In this document: in pieces, positions 1-8,800 of the stretch
Layout of the letters: the number at the start of each line of letters is the position of its first letter
Numbering within the stretch: position 1 is the first letter of the stretch
Origin: Burkholderiaceae bacterium 16
GTDB lineage: Bacteria > Pseudomonadota > Gammaproteobacteria > Burkholderiales > Burkholderiaceae
Assembly: GCA_000955785.1 (NCBI GenBank)
Contig: JYOD01000037.1
Location: 155,189 to 219,188, forward strand
Direction: 5' to 3'
DNA: 64,000 nucleotides
Position numbers and translations under genes: made by a program
Notes under the pieces: model-generated
Database searches by the model: none
Seen by the model: the letters and a program-made list of their open reading frames with translations, nothing else
Told to the model about the DNA's origin: nothing

Positions 1-475
1 TCGGCTCGTCCAGGATCAGCAGCTCCGGCTCGCTCATCAACGCGCGGCCAATTGCCAGTTGCTGCTGCTGGCCGCCCGAGAGATCGCCGCCCCGGCGCTG
101 GCGCATGCTGCGCAACACCGGGAATAACTGGTAGATCCGGTCGGGCACGCCGGCCGGGCGCTTCAGGCTCGCGGCGCCGATCAGCAGGTTCTCCTCCACC
201 GTCAGGCGCGGGAAGATCTCGCGGCCCTGCGGCACGTAGGCGAGCCCGGATGCCACGCGCTCGTACGGCGGCTTCTTTTCCAGTGCGTGCCCCGCCCAGC
301 TGATGCTGCCGCTCCGGGTGGGCACCACGCCCATTAGGCATTTGAGCAGGGTGCTCTTGCCCACGCCGTTACGGCCCAGCAAAGTCGTCAGCTTGCCTTG
401 CGGCACCTCGAAGGTGACATTGCGCAGGATGTGGCTGCCGCCGTAGAACTGGTTGAGTGCATTGACCTGCAACAT
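1..475 (-). CDS. urtE: Urea ABC transporter ATP-binding protein UrtE (3' end outside window)
   Basis: One of the two ATPases that energise uptake of urea through the UrtBC channel at the inner membrane. About 158 N-terminal residues are present. The translation shows a Walker A motif (GRNGVGKST), the Q-loop context YVPQGREIFP, the ABC signature LSGGQQQ and a Walker B ending LILDEP just before the window edge. The ATG at 475 begins MLQVNALNQFYGGSH, typical of LivF/UrtE-type ATPases. It lies 31 bp after urtD as the last visible gene of urtABCDE. The carboxy-terminal third is missing because of the window edge, not because of a lesion. UrtE rather than LivF is inferred from the operon. Confidence 0.93.
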   Translation of the reverse strand, partial: MLQVNALNQFYGGSHILRNVTFEVPQGKLTTLLGRNGVGKSTLLKCLMGVVPTRSGSISWAGHALEKKPPYERVASGLAYVPQGREIFPRLTVEENLLIGAASLKRPAGVPDRIYQLFPVLRSMRQRRGGDLSGGQQQQLAIGRALMSEPELLILDEP

Positions 476-506
476 GGTTTGGTTTCCTTTATTTACGCGT
501 GCGCGC

Positions 507-1355
507 TTACCGGCCCAGATAGGATTCGATCACGCGCTCCTCGCGCTTGACGGCGTCGAGCGTGCCTTCGGCCAGCACGCTGCCTTCGGCCAGCACCGTG
601 ACCTTGCCGGCATCGCCGGCCAGCGCCGCAACAAATTCCATGTCGTGCTCCACCACCATCATCGAGCAGGTGCCGCGCAGGCCGTTCAGCAGCTGGGCCA
701 GTTGCATGGTTTCTTCATCGGTCATGCCGGCCACCGGCTCGTCGAGCAGCAGCAACTGCGGTTGCTGCATCAGCAGCATGCCGATCTCGAGCCGCTGTTT
801 CTGCCCATGCGACAGCATGCCGGCCGGGCGATACGCTTCATCTTCCAGCCCCGTCAACGCGAGCGTTTCCTCGATGCGGCGATGCCCTTGCGCACCCAGC
901 CGCGCCCGCAAGGAAGAGAACCAGCGCTTGTCGCCCTTCATCGCCAGCTCCAGGTTCTCCCACACCTCGTGCTGCTCGAACACGGTGGGCTTCTGGAACT
1001 TGCGGCCGATTCCGGTCTGCGCGATCTTGGGCTCGGTCATGCGCATCAGGTCGATGCTCTGCCCGAGGAACACGCGCCCGCTCACATTCGCATTGCGTGG
1101 TCCGGTCTTGCCGGTGATCACGTCCATCATCGTGGTCTTGCCCGCGCCATTGGGACCGATCACGCAGCGCAGTTCGCCGTGGTCGATCGACAGCGTGAGC
1201 TGGTTGAGCGCGCGGAAGCCATCGAACTGCACCGTCACGTCTTCCAGGTAAAGGATGGGACCGTGCGAGACATCGATGACGCCGGGCTCCAGCACGCGGC
1301 CGAGGCCGGTGGTGCCCCCGCTTTCCGCCTGCTGTGCTCCGAGTGCGGCGTTCAT
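507..1355 (-). CDS. urtD: Urea ABC transporter ATP-binding protein UrtD
   Basis: Second ATPase of the urea importer, 282 residues. Visible motifs are Walker A GPNGAGKTTMMD near residue 68, signature LSHGQKQRLEIGM near residue 183 and Walker B LLLLDEPVAGM near residue 200. It is LivG-like, with an N-terminal extension of about 28 residues. Its ATG overlaps the urtC stop by 4 bp (1352-1355), so the two are probably translationally coupled. The assignment as urea rather than amino acid importer rests on UrtA and the long UrtB encoded in the same operon. Confidence 0.94.
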   Translation of the reverse strand: MNAALGAQQAESGGTTGLGRVLEPGVIDVSHGPILYLEDVTVQFDGFRALNQLTLSIDHGELRCVIGPNGAGKTTMMDVITGKTGPRNANVSGRVFLGQSIDLMRMTEPKIAQTGIGRKFQKPTVFEQHEVWENLELAMKGDKRWFSSLRARLGAQGHRRIEETLALTGLEDEAYRPAGMLSHGQKQRLEIGMLLMQQPQLLLLDEPVAGMTDEETMQLAQLLNGLRGTCSMMVVEHDMEFVAALAGDAGKVTVLAEGSVLAEGTLDAVKREERVIESYLGR

Positions 1356-2560
1356 GCTTCACCTCCGCTGCGGGTAACGTTGACGGGCGCGCCGGCCGAT
1401 GTGCCTTGCGCAACCGGGGGCCTGGCACGCATGCCGCGCACGCGCTTGATCAGGCCGATCACGCCGTCCGGCAGGTACAGCGTGACCAGCACGAACATCG
1501 CGCCCAGCAGGAACAGCCAGTATTCGGCGAAATAAGCCGTGAACATGGTCTTGGCGCCGTTGACGAGGAAGGCGCCGATGATCGGGCCGATCAGCGTGCC
1601 GCGTCCGCCCACGGCGACCCACACCGCCATCTCGATGGAGTTGGCCGGCGACATCTCGCCCGGGTTGATGATGCCCACCTGCGGCACGTAAAGCGCGCCG
1701 GCAATGCCGCATAGCACCGCCGAGAACGTCCAAACGAAGAGCTTGTAGCCAAGCGGGTTGTAGCCGGAGAACATCACGCGCATCTCCGCATCGCGCACCG
1801 CCGTCACCACGCGGCCAAGCTTGGAGGTGACGATGTAGCGGCAGGCGATAAAGCCGGCCAGCAAGGCAAAGAATGTCAGCACGAACAGCGCGGTACGGGT
1901 TTCAGGCGCGGCCACGGCAAAACCGGCGATGCGCTTGAAATCGGTGAAGCCGTTGTTGCCGCCGAAGCCGGTCTCGTTGCGGAAGAACAGCAGCATCGCG
2001 GCATAGGTCATGGCCTGCGTGATGATGGACAGGTACACGCCCTTGATGCGCGAGCGGAAGGCGAAGAAGCCGAACAGCCACGCCAGCACGCCGGGCACCA
2101 GCACCACCAGCAGCATTGCGTAGCCAAGATGTTCGGTGCCATGCCAGAACCACGGCAATTCCTTCCAGTCGAGGAAGACCATGAAGTCCGGCAGGTCGCT
2201 CTTGTAGACGCCTTCGCGGCCGATGGCGCGCATCAGGTACATGCCCATGGCATAGCCGCCGAGCGCGAAGAACAGCCCGTGGCCCAGGCTGAGGATGCCG
2301 CAGTAGCCCCACACCAGGTCCAGCGCGATCGCGGCCAGCGCGAAGCACATGATCTTGCCGATCAGCGTCAGCGCATAGGCCGACAGATGCATCGGATGGC
2401 CTTCGGGCAACAGCAGCGCGCACACCGGCACGCCGATGCCCGCCACCAGCGCGATCGCCAGCAGCGCCGCCCAGCTGCGGCCCGAGAACAGCGGCTGGCG
2501 TTCTGGCACCGCCAGCCGGAATCCGGTCACGGATTGTTTCGATGTTGAAGTCTGCATCAT
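1352..2560 (-). CDS. urtC: Urea ABC transporter permease UrtC
   Basis: Inner-membrane permease of the LivM/BPD_transp_2 family, 402 residues, that pairs with UrtB to form the urea pore. It has many hydrophobic segments and the LivM-type stretch GYCGILSLGHGLFFALGGYAMGM near residues 85-107. The start at 2560 is preceded by a good ribosome site (GGAGG), and the start codon overlaps the urtB stop (2557-2560) in an ATGA arrangement. An ATG one codon later is an equal alternative. Length and family fit UrtC of other Burkholderiales. Confidence 0.94.
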   Translation of the reverse strand: MMQTSTSKQSVTGFRLAVPERQPLFSGRSWAALLAIALVAGIGVPVCALLLPEGHPMHLSAYALTLIGKIMCFALAAIALDLVWGYCGILSLGHGLFFALGGYAMGMYLMRAIGREGVYKSDLPDFMVFLDWKELPWFWHGTEHLGYAMLLVVLVPGVLAWLFGFFAFRSRIKGVYLSIITQAMTYAAMLLFFRNETGFGGNNGFTDFKRIAGFAVAAPETRTALFVLTFFALLAGFIACRYIVTSKLGRVVTAVRDAEMRVMFSGYNPLGYKLFVWTFSAVLCGIAGALYVPQVGIINPGEMSPANSIEMAVWVAVGGRGTLIGPIIGAFLVNGAKTMFTAYFAEYWLFLLGAMFVLVTLYLPDGVIGLIKRVRGMRARPPVAQGTSAGAPVNVTRSGGEA

Positions 2561-4194
2561 GCCTCCGCGCTGCGCCCTTTGAGCGCGAACAGTCCTTGCG
2601 GGCGCTTCTGGATGAAGAGCACGATCAGCACCAGGACAAAGATCTTGGCCAGCACCGCGCCGTAGAACGGCTCGATGAACTTGTTGATAAGGCCCAGCCC
2701 GAAGGCACCGATGATGGTGCCCGCCAGTTGCCCCACGCCGCCCAGCACCACTACCATGAAGGAGTCGATGATGTAGGCCTGCCCGAGGTCGGGCCCCACA
2801 TTGCCGATCTGCGACAAGGCGCAGCCACCGAGCCCGGCAATGCCCGCGCCAAAAGCGAAAGCGTAGCTATCCACCTTCCAGGTGCGTACGCCCACGCAGG
2901 CCGCCATGGTGCGGTTCTGTGTGGTGGCGCGCACGAACAGGCCCAGGCGGGTGCGGTTGAGCACGGCCCATGCCACCGCCACCACCGCCAGCGCGAACAC
3001 GATGATGATCATGCGGTTGTAGGGCAACACCATCCCCGGCAGCCATTCAATGCCACCGCTCATCCAGGAGGGATTGGCCACTTCCACGTTCTGCGCGCCG
3101 AACAGCGTGCGCACCGCCTGCATCAGCAGCAGGCTCACGCCAAACGTCGCCAGCAGCGTTTCCAGCGGACGGCCGTAGAGATGGCGCAGCACCAGCCGCT
3201 CCAGCACGAAGCCAACCACGGCCGATGCCAGGAAAGATGCAGGCAGCGCAAAAAGCAGGTACCAGTCGAAGGCACCGGCGAAATGCGCCCGGAATACGCC
3301 TTGCACCATATAGGTGGCGTACGCGCCGATCATCAGGAATTCGCCGTGCGCCATATTGATGACGCCGATCAGGCCATAGGTGATGGCCAGGCCCAGCGCG
3401 GCCAACAGCAGTACGCTGCCCAGGCTCAGGCCGGCAAAGAGGTTGCCGATGAGTTCGGCGCGGCGCTGGTCGCCGCGCAGGGCATCGAGCGCCTGCTGGG
3501 CGGCGCCTCGCAGTTCGGCGTCAGGCTCGCGGTATTTGCCGGCTTCGTCACGCTCCAGCAGTGGCTGCAGCTTCTGCCGGCTTTGCGGATTGCTGTCGCG
3601 CCCAAGAATATGGATCGCTTCCAGCCGTTCGTCGCGATTGCCCTCGGCCAGCACGATATTGGCCCAGATCACATCGAGCTTGGCACGCAGGCCGGCATCG
3701 GCCTCGGCCTTGCGCGCGGCTTCCACCACCGGGCGCGAGGCGCTGCCCGGCTGGTCCAGCAGCGTGTTGACGGCCTGCGTGCGCACCGCTGCATCGGGCG
3801 ATTGCAGCAGCGTGCTGCTGGCGGCACTGTCCACCAGCGCGCGCAGGCTGTTGTTAAGGGTCAGCGCTTCGAGCGCATCGGGTTTGACCGTGACCGGCTT
3901 GCCGCTGATGGCGTCCACCAGCTTGTCGCCGTCCTGGCGCACCATGCCGACGCCGGGCGCGTATTGCAGCGTATCGTCCTGCAGCGCCTTGAGAATGGGG
4001 CCCGCCTCCGCCACCGGCGCCTTGGTGAGCGCGGTGATGGCGGCAGTCTTGGCATCGAAGTCGTCTTCGGCCAGTGGCTTCAGGTCAGCCTGCGTCAGCG
4101 GCGCGGCCCACAGCGGGCACGCGGCGAGCAGCAGCAACGCTGCCAGCATGGCGCGCAACCGTGAAGCGAAAGAGAACAATAAGGGTCGGTGCAT
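2557..4194 (-). CDS. urtB: Urea ABC transporter permease UrtB
   Basis: Permease of the LivH family with the long N-terminal periplasmic region (about residues 30-245) that distinguishes UrtB from amino acid permeases. From the ATG at 4194 it is 545 residues, starting with a signal-like segment MHRPLLFSFASRLRAMLAAL. The permease half begins near NLFAGLSLGSVLLLAALGLA and contains the GVINMAHGEFLMIGAY motif. The frame stays open to an ATG at 4332 (591 residues), but that extra stretch is polar and looks intergenic, so 4194 is preferred; no strong ribosome site precedes either. It overlaps urtC by 4 bp. Confidence 0.9.
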   Translation of the reverse strand: MHRPLLFSFASRLRAMLAALLLLAACPLWAAPLTQADLKPLAEDDFDAKTAAITALTKAPVAEAGPILKALQDDTLQYAPGVGMVRQDGDKLVDAISGKPVTVKPDALEALTLNNSLRALVDSAASSTLLQSPDAAVRTQAVNTLLDQPGSASRPVVEAARKAEADAGLRAKLDVIWANIVLAEGNRDERLEAIHILGRDSNPQSRQKLQPLLERDEAGKYREPDAELRGAAQQALDALRGDQRRAELIGNLFAGLSLGSVLLLAALGLAITYGLIGVINMAHGEFLMIGAYATYMVQGVFRAHFAGAFDWYLLFALPASFLASAVVGFVLERLVLRHLYGRPLETLLATFGVSLLLMQAVRTLFGAQNVEVANPSWMSGGIEWLPGMVLPYNRMIIIVFALAVVAVAWAVLNRTRLGLFVRATTQNRTMAACVGVRTWKVDSYAFAFGAGIAGLGGCALSQIGNVGPDLGQAYIIDSFMVVVLGGVGQLAGTIIGAFGLGLINKFIEPFYGAVLAKIFVLVLIVLFIQKRPQGLFALKGRSAEA

Positions 4195-4384
4195 AAGGTT
4201 TGCGATCGCGCGCAGGAAGCGCGCGATCACCTTGGTCGGCGTGACGGGTTTTGCTTTGCGCCGCGGCCCTGAAGCGGCCCGCGGCAGTGAAACAAAGTCG
4301 GTTTGCTCCCCTCTCCCGAGGGCGGGGAACAAACACCGGACAGCTTGCGGGCGCGGCCTTCTCGACGCAGGCCCGCCTGCGGTC

Positions 4385-5650
4385 TTACATCACCTTGTCC
4401 GGCTTGCCTTCGTTACCCGCGATGAACGGGCTCCACGGCTGCGCGCGCACGGCCTTCGGCGTCTTCCACACCACCGTGAACTGGCCATCGCCCTTGACCT
4501 CGCCAATCATCACCGGCTTGTACAGGTGATGGTTCTCGCCCATGGTCAGGGTAAAGCCGTCCGGCGCCTTGAAGGTCTGGCCATACATCGCGGCGCGCAC
4601 CTTGTCGGTATCGGTGGTGCCGGCCTTCTTGACGGCTTGCGCCCACATATGGATGCCCACGTAGGTGGCTTCCATCGGGTCGTTCGTCACGCGCTTGTCG
4701 CCGCCCGGCAGGTTGTTGGCCTTGACCCATGCAGCCCATTGCTTCTTGAAGGCTTCGTTTTCCGGGTTCTTGACCGACATGAAGTAGTTCCATGCGGCCA
4801 GGTGGCCCACCAGCGGCTTCGTGTCGATGCCGCGCAGCTCTTCCTCGCCAACGGAGAACGCCACCACCGGCACGTCCTTGGCCTTGAGGCCGGCGTTACC
4901 CAGTTCCTTGTAGAAAGGTACGTTGGAGTCGCCGTTGATGGTAGAGATCACGGCAGTCTTGCCGCCTTGCGAGAACTTCTTGATATTGGCGACGATGGTC
5001 TGGTAATCGCTGTGGCCAAACGGCGTGTAGACCTCTTCGATATCCTTGTCCGCCACGCCCTTGCTCTTCAGGAAGGCGCGCAGGATCTTGTTGGTGGTGC
5101 GCGGGTAGACGTAGTCAGTGCCCAGCAGGAAAAAGCGCTTGGCGCCGCCGCCTTCCTTGCTCATCAGGTACTCCACGGCGGGAATGGCCTGCTGGTTGGG
5201 TGCCGCGCCGGTATAGAAGACGTTCTTGGACATCTCCTCGCCCTCATACTGCACCGGGTAGAACAGCAGCGAGTTCAGCTCTTCATAAACGGGCAGCACC
5301 GACTTGCGCGAAACCGAGGTCCAGCAGCCGAAGGTGACGGCAACCTTGTCCTTGGTGATCAACTGGCGCGCCTTCTCGGCGAACAGCGGCCAGTTGGAAG
5401 CGGGATCGACCACGACCGGCTCAAGCTTGCGGCCAAGCACGCCGCCGCTCTTGTTGATCTCGTCGATCGTCATCAATGCCACGTCCTTGAGCGACGTCTC
5501 GGAAATGGCCATGGTGCCGGACAGCGAATGCAGGATACCGACCTTGATCGGTTCCTTGGACTGCGCCAATGCCAGCGGGCTAACACCTACCGTTGCGAAG
5601 AATGCCGCGGCGGCTACCGCCGACAGCTTCAGCATGTCACGTCTTTTCAT
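4385..5650 (-). CDS. urtA: Urea ABC transporter substrate-binding protein UrtA
   Basis: Periplasmic urea-binding protein, 421 residues. It starts with a signal peptide carrying an RR pair (MKRRDMLKLSAVAAAAFF, cleavage expected after LALA). The mature part begins EPIKVGILHSLSGTMAISE, characteristic of UrtA/FmdD binding proteins. The ATG at 5650 has a GGGAG ribosome site 5 bp upstream; the longer frame to 5827 has no signal-like start and was rejected. It is the first gene of the operon, 190 bp before urtB. It lies directly downstream of a sigma-54 promoter and NtrC-like sites, so nitrogen-limitation control is expected. Confidence 0.95.
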   Translation of the reverse strand: MKRRDMLKLSAVAAAAFFATVGVSPLALAQSKEPIKVGILHSLSGTMAISETSLKDVALMTIDEINKSGGVLGRKLEPVVVDPASNWPLFAEKARQLITKDKVAVTFGCWTSVSRKSVLPVYEELNSLLFYPVQYEGEEMSKNVFYTGAAPNQQAIPAVEYLMSKEGGGAKRFFLLGTDYVYPRTTNKILRAFLKSKGVADKDIEEVYTPFGHSDYQTIVANIKKFSQGGKTAVISTINGDSNVPFYKELGNAGLKAKDVPVVAFSVGEEELRGIDTKPLVGHLAAWNYFMSVKNPENEAFKKQWAAWVKANNLPGGDKRVTNDPMEATYVGIHMWAQAVKKAGTTDTDKVRAAMYGQTFKAPDGFTLTMGENHHLYKPVMIGEVKGDGQFTVVWKTPKAVRAQPWSPFIAGNEGKPDKVM

Positions 5651-5707
5651 TGCAGCTCCCAGATTGTCGTGTTGGATAAGGAACAACGCACCCCGGGTAC
5701 ACCTTCT

Positions 5708-5722
5708 GCAACTAGCATGCCA
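5708..5722 (-). promoter_or_regulatory. Sigma-54 (RpoN) promoter of urtA
   Basis: On the minus strand the sequence reads TGGCAT-GCTAG-TTGC. The invariant GG and GC are separated by exactly 10 bp, as in the -24/-12 consensus TGGCAC-N5-TTGC. It lies 58 bp upstream of the urtA ATG and points toward it. Confidence 0.82.
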
Positions 5723-5747
5723 TGGCATACAAGCTTGTATACATGGC
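5719..5747. promoter_or_regulatory. Long dyad overlapping the -24 region of the urtA promoter
   Basis: A perfect 14-bp palindrome ATACAAGCTTGTAT (5727-5740) is flanked by inverted GCCATG and CATGGC hexamers. The right part also contains TGTATACA, the type of core bound by GntR-family regulators. It overlaps the -24 element, so a bound protein could block RpoN. The regulator is unknown. Confidence 0.5.
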
Positions 5748-5792
5748 TGCACACACCGCCTGGCGAGCCTCCGGCGGCGGCCACGCGCCATA

Positions 5793-5811
5793 CCGCACCA
5801 CGATAGTGCGG
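5793..5811. promoter_or_regulatory. NtrC-like binding site, proximal
   Basis: Inverted repeat CCGCAC-N7-GTGCGG, matching the GCAC-N7-GTGC core of NtrC enhancer sites. It lies roughly 105 bp upstream of the transcription start predicted from the sigma-54 promoter, a normal enhancer distance. Confidence 0.65.
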
Positions 5812-5819
5812 ATACGTCA

Positions 5820-5836
5820 CGCACCAAGCCAGTGCG
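5820..5836. promoter_or_regulatory. NtrC-like binding site, distal
   Basis: Second dyad, CGCAC-N7-GTGCG, with the same GCAC-N7-GTGC core and spacer as the proximal site and centred 26 bp further upstream. Two adjacent sites are the usual arrangement for cooperative NtrC binding. Confidence 0.65.
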
Positions 5837-5997
5837 GCGTCAGCGGCTGATTCAGATTGGGGCATCTGCCGGCGCGCATGCTGCGGCGTGACTTGCCCGA
5901 ATCCCGAATCGGCTCTATGGTGGCCGTTCGCTTGCGCGCCGTGCCCTTGCCACATATTGCGCAGACAAGCAGAAAACAGCACGACGGAGACAACCCA

Positions 5998-6286
5998 TTG
6001 AACGCGTCAGCGGCGCCAGGGAACCAGATCGTCATCATCGGCGCGGGTGTGGGCGGCACCTGGCGCGACAACAGCAGTCCAGGCCGCGGCTGCGACATCC
6101 CCTCCCGCCTGTACCGCTTCTCCTTCGCGCCAAAGCCTGGACTGGTCCAGCGCGTACTCGCCACAGCCGGAAATCCATCACTACCTGCAACACTGCGCCG
6201 AGCGCTTCGGCCCGCTGGGGCACATCCGCTTCGGCACTGATCGCGCAACACCTGGATTAAACGGAACCATCAAGCGGGCTTTTTGA
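5998..6286 (+). pseudogene. Remnant of a Baeyer-Villiger-type flavin monooxygenase
   Basis: The first frame (possible TTG start at 5998 after GGAG) gives [12 protein letters not shown], an FAD-binding GxGxxG motif. It is followed immediately by [20 protein letters not shown] and FSFAPKPG. Homology then continues in another frame as [20 protein letters not shown] and [15 protein letters not shown]. In intact enzymes about 25 residues separate GAGxGG from GGTWRDN, so there is an internal deletion plus a frameshift, and all sequence after about residue 95 is missing. The family is recognised from motif order; the exact substrate class is unknown. The MFS gene directly downstream may be its former partner. 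Confidence 0.8.
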
Positions 6287-6324
6287 ACACCCCATCTCAA
6301 CCAGCAACGCCTCCAGGCAAACCG

Positions 6325-7626
6325 ATGACCACACTTCCGTCATACCAGCCACGCAGCGCCTGGGCCATGGCCTCGATGCTGACCTGGCTTTCTCTGATCA
6401 ACTTCCTCGACAAGATCGTGCTGGGCATGGTGGCCGTGCCGCTGATGGCAGACCTGAAGCTGCCGCCGGCGGAGTTCGGCCTGATCGCCAGCAGCTTCTT
6501 CTGGCTGTTTTCGCTGTCCACCGTGCTGGTGGGATTTCTGTCCAATCGCGTGGCCACGCGCTGGCTGCTGCTGGCGATGGGCCTGTCGTGGGCCTTGCTG
6601 CAAATACCGCTGGCGCTGGCCACCTCGGCCATGACCATTCTCTTGTGCCGCATGCTGCTTGGCGCGGCCGAGGGCCCGGCCTTCCCGATCTCCGTGCATG
6701 CGTTGTTCAAATGGTTTCCCGACCACAAGCGCAATCTGCCGGTGGCGGTGGTCAACCAGGGCGCGACGGCGGGCCTGCTGCTGGCGGGGTTGCTGATCCC
6801 GCTGGTGACGATACATTGGGGATGGCGCGCCAACTTCATGATCCTCGCCGCCATCGGCGCGGCATGGAGTGTGATGTGGTTCTGCGTGGGACGCGAGGGG
6901 CCGCTGGCGCAGGCGAGCGACCGGCGCCCCGGCGCCGCGGCCATGCCCGTGCGCCTGCCCTATCGCCGCATCTTCCGCGACCCGACCGTGCTTTCCTGCC
7001 TGGCCATTGGCTTCTGCGCGTACTGGGCGCTGGCGCTGGGGCTGACCTGGCTGCCGGCCTACCTGGAGAAGGGCCTCGGCTTCGACCCGGTCACGACCGG
7101 GCGCTGGTATGCGGCCATCGTGGCCTCCGCCATGCCCGTCACGCTGATTCTCAGTTGGCTGTCGCAGCGCATGTTGCGCGGCGGCGCGTCGTCGCGGCTG
7201 GCGCGCGGCGTGATCATCTCAATCGCCGCACTGGTGGGCGGCGGCGTGTACCTGGTGATCGCGTCGGTAACGCTGGCGCCCGTCCCGAAGACCTTGCTGA
7301 TTGCCGTGGCGGCATGCCTGCCCCCCGTGGGCTTCGCGCTGACGCCGGCGATGCTGGCGCAGATCGTACCTGAGGCCCAGCGCGGGAGCGTGCTGTCCAT
7401 CCACACGGCGCTGATCACGCTTGCGGGCATCCTGGCCCCGGCCGTGGTGGGGCAACTGGTGCAGCGCCACGGCATGATCGGTGGCTTCGAAGTAGGATTC
7501 ACGATCAACGCCATGCTGCTGATGGTGGCCGGCGTGATCGGCCTGTGCTGGCTGAATCCCGAGCGCTCGGCCAAGGCCCTGGCAGCGGCCACGCATGAAA
7601 TGACGGCGGCGCGCTCGCCCGCCTGA
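6325..7626 (+). CDS. MFS transporter, anion:cation symporter-like
   Basis: Twelve-helix major facilitator, 433 residues from the ATG at 6325; a TTG at 6283 would add 14 residues. The first helix region reads SMLTWLSLINFLDKIVLGMVAVPLMADL, followed by FGLIASSFFWLFSLSTVLVGFLSNRVATRW, the usual MFS motif A area. LGAAEGPAFPISVHALFKWFPDHKR resembles the aromatic-acid/hexuronate symporter (ACS) group. It probably imports a small organic acid at the inner membrane, but the substrate cannot be read. It directly follows the monooxygenase remnant and converges with the MaoC gene downstream. Confidence 0.8.
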   Translation: MTTLPSYQPRSAWAMASMLTWLSLINFLDKIVLGMVAVPLMADLKLPPAEFGLIASSFFWLFSLSTVLVGFLSNRVATRWLLLAMGLSWALLQIPLALATSAMTILLCRMLLGAAEGPAFPISVHALFKWFPDHKRNLPVAVVNQGATAGLLLAGLLIPLVTIHWGWRANFMILAAIGAAWSVMWFCVGREGPLAQASDRRPGAAAMPVRLPYRRIFRDPTVLSCLAIGFCAYWALALGLTWLPAYLEKGLGFDPVTTGRWYAAIVASAMPVTLILSWLSQRMLRGGASSRLARGVIISIAALVGGGVYLVIASVTLAPVPKTLLIAVAACLPPVGFALTPAMLAQIVPEAQRGSVLSIHTALITLAGILAPAVVGQLVQRHGMIGGFEVGFTINAMLLMVAGVIGLCWLNPERSAKALAAATHEMTAARSPA

Positions 7627-7707
7627 GCCCGGCCCCCGCTCAGCGGGGCAAACCCCACCAGGCAGCGGCCGCCGCCGCGCACCCTTTGCGGCGGTGGCCT
7701 TCAGTGA

Positions 7708-8187
7708 TTACGAATAACGCCGGCTGATCGACTCCGCGACGCACACCGGGCGCTCACTGCCTTCGCGCTCGACGGTGACTTCCCAGTTCGACTGGGCGCC
7801 AACCAGCGCGGGCGTGTTCCGCAGCGGCTCCAGGCGCTCCACCGACAGCAGCTTCACGCGGGCGCGCAGGCGGCTGCCCACCGGTACCGGCGCGGTAAAG
7901 CGCACACGGTTCAGGCCATAGTTGACGCCCATCTTGACGCCCGGCATGTCGATCGCGTTGTGCATGAAGGCCGGCAGCAGCGACAGCGTCAGGAAACCAT
8001 GCGCTACCGGGCCGCCAAACGGAGACTCGCGCCGGGCGCGCTCCACGTCGACATGGATCCATTGATGATCGCCAGTGGCTTCGGCGAACAGGTTGACCTG
8101 CTGCTGGGTGATTTCAATCCAGTCGCTGACGGCCACTTCCTGGCCCTGCAGGCTCTCCAGTTCTTCGAGCGAAGCGATGGTACGCAT
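7708..8187 (-). CDS. MaoC family dehydratase (R-specific enoyl-CoA hydratase type)
   Basis: Hot-dog-fold protein of 159 residues. The hydratase signature is visible as FAEATGDHQWIHVDVERAR, with the catalytic Asp/His pair near residues 41 and 46. VAHGFLTLSLLPAF follows, as in NodN/PhaJ-like hydratases. Family members hydrate trans-2-enoyl-CoA to (R)-3-hydroxyacyl-CoA in the cytoplasm. It is encoded 107 bp downstream of a second MaoC gene on the same strand and near an acyl-CoA dehydrogenase pair, suggesting a shared acyl-CoA pathway. Substrate chain length is not determinable. Confidence 0.85.
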   Translation of the reverse strand: MRTIASLEELESLQGQEVAVSDWIEITQQQVNLFAEATGDHQWIHVDVERARRESPFGGPVAHGFLTLSLLPAFMHNAIDMPGVKMGVNYGLNRVRFTAPVPVGSRLRARVKLLSVERLEPLRNTPALVGAQSNWEVTVEREGSERPVCVAESISRRYS

Positions 8188-8293
8188 GTTGTCTCCTAGT
8201 TGTTGTCATGGCCGGGATGGCCGCTATTCTGTCGGGGTGATGCATTGCCCCCGTGGGGCAAACACCGTCGGCATTGCAAATGGATTTGGCGCC

Positions 8294-8743
8294 TCAGGCT
8301 GGGCGGCGGCCGTACATACCCATGCCCTTGACGGTGCAGACCAGTTCGCCGCGCTGGTTGGTGGCTTCCCACTGGGTGTGCACCACGCCGCGGTCGGGCT
8401 TGGACGACGAGGCGCGCGCATCCAGCACGACCAGCGATACGCTCAGCGTATCGCCCGCGTAAACCGGTTTGAGCCAGCGGATTTCGTCCACGCCGGGCGA
8501 GCCCATGCTGGCCGCCTTGCTGGTCATGTTGTCCACCAGCAGGCGCATCATGATCGAGCAGGTCATCCAGCCGCTGGAGATCAGGCCCTTGTAGATGCTC
8601 TTCTGCGCGGCATCCTTGTCGGTATGGAAGGGCTGCGGATCATACTGCCGGGCGAAGGTGAGGATCTCTTCCTCGGTCACCAGGTGGGATCCCAGATCGC
8701 GCTTGCTGCCGACGCTAAAGTCTTCGAAATAGAGGGTGGGCAT
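8294..8743 (-). CDS. MaoC family dehydratase
   Basis: Second MaoC-like hot-dog protein, 149 residues from the ATG at 8743 ([14 protein letters not shown]); an in-frame ATG at 8758 would add five residues. The signature [18 protein letters not shown] keeps the Asp and His of the active site, and [22 protein letters not shown] follows. This subgroup commonly accompanies acyl-CoA dehydrogenases and CoA transferases in degradation of branched or dicarboxylic acyl-CoAs. A terminator between it and the dehydrogenase genes implies a separate transcript. Confidence 0.83.
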   Translation of the reverse strand: MPTLYFEDFSVGSKRDLGSHLVTEEEILTFARQYDPQPFHTDKDAAQKSIYKGLISSGWMTCSIMMRLLVDNMTSKAASMGSPGVDEIRWLKPVYAGDTLSVSLVVLDARASSSKPDRGVVHTQWEATNQRGELVCTVKGMGMYGRRPA

Positions 8744-8800
8744 GAATGGCTCCGTCAACGAAAGCTATGGCGATGTCCATGTAGATGAGGACAATACATA

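Noticed and set aside
4195..4332. Longer urtB start at 4332
   Set aside because: The added 46 residues are polar and lie before a normal signal-like start at 4194.
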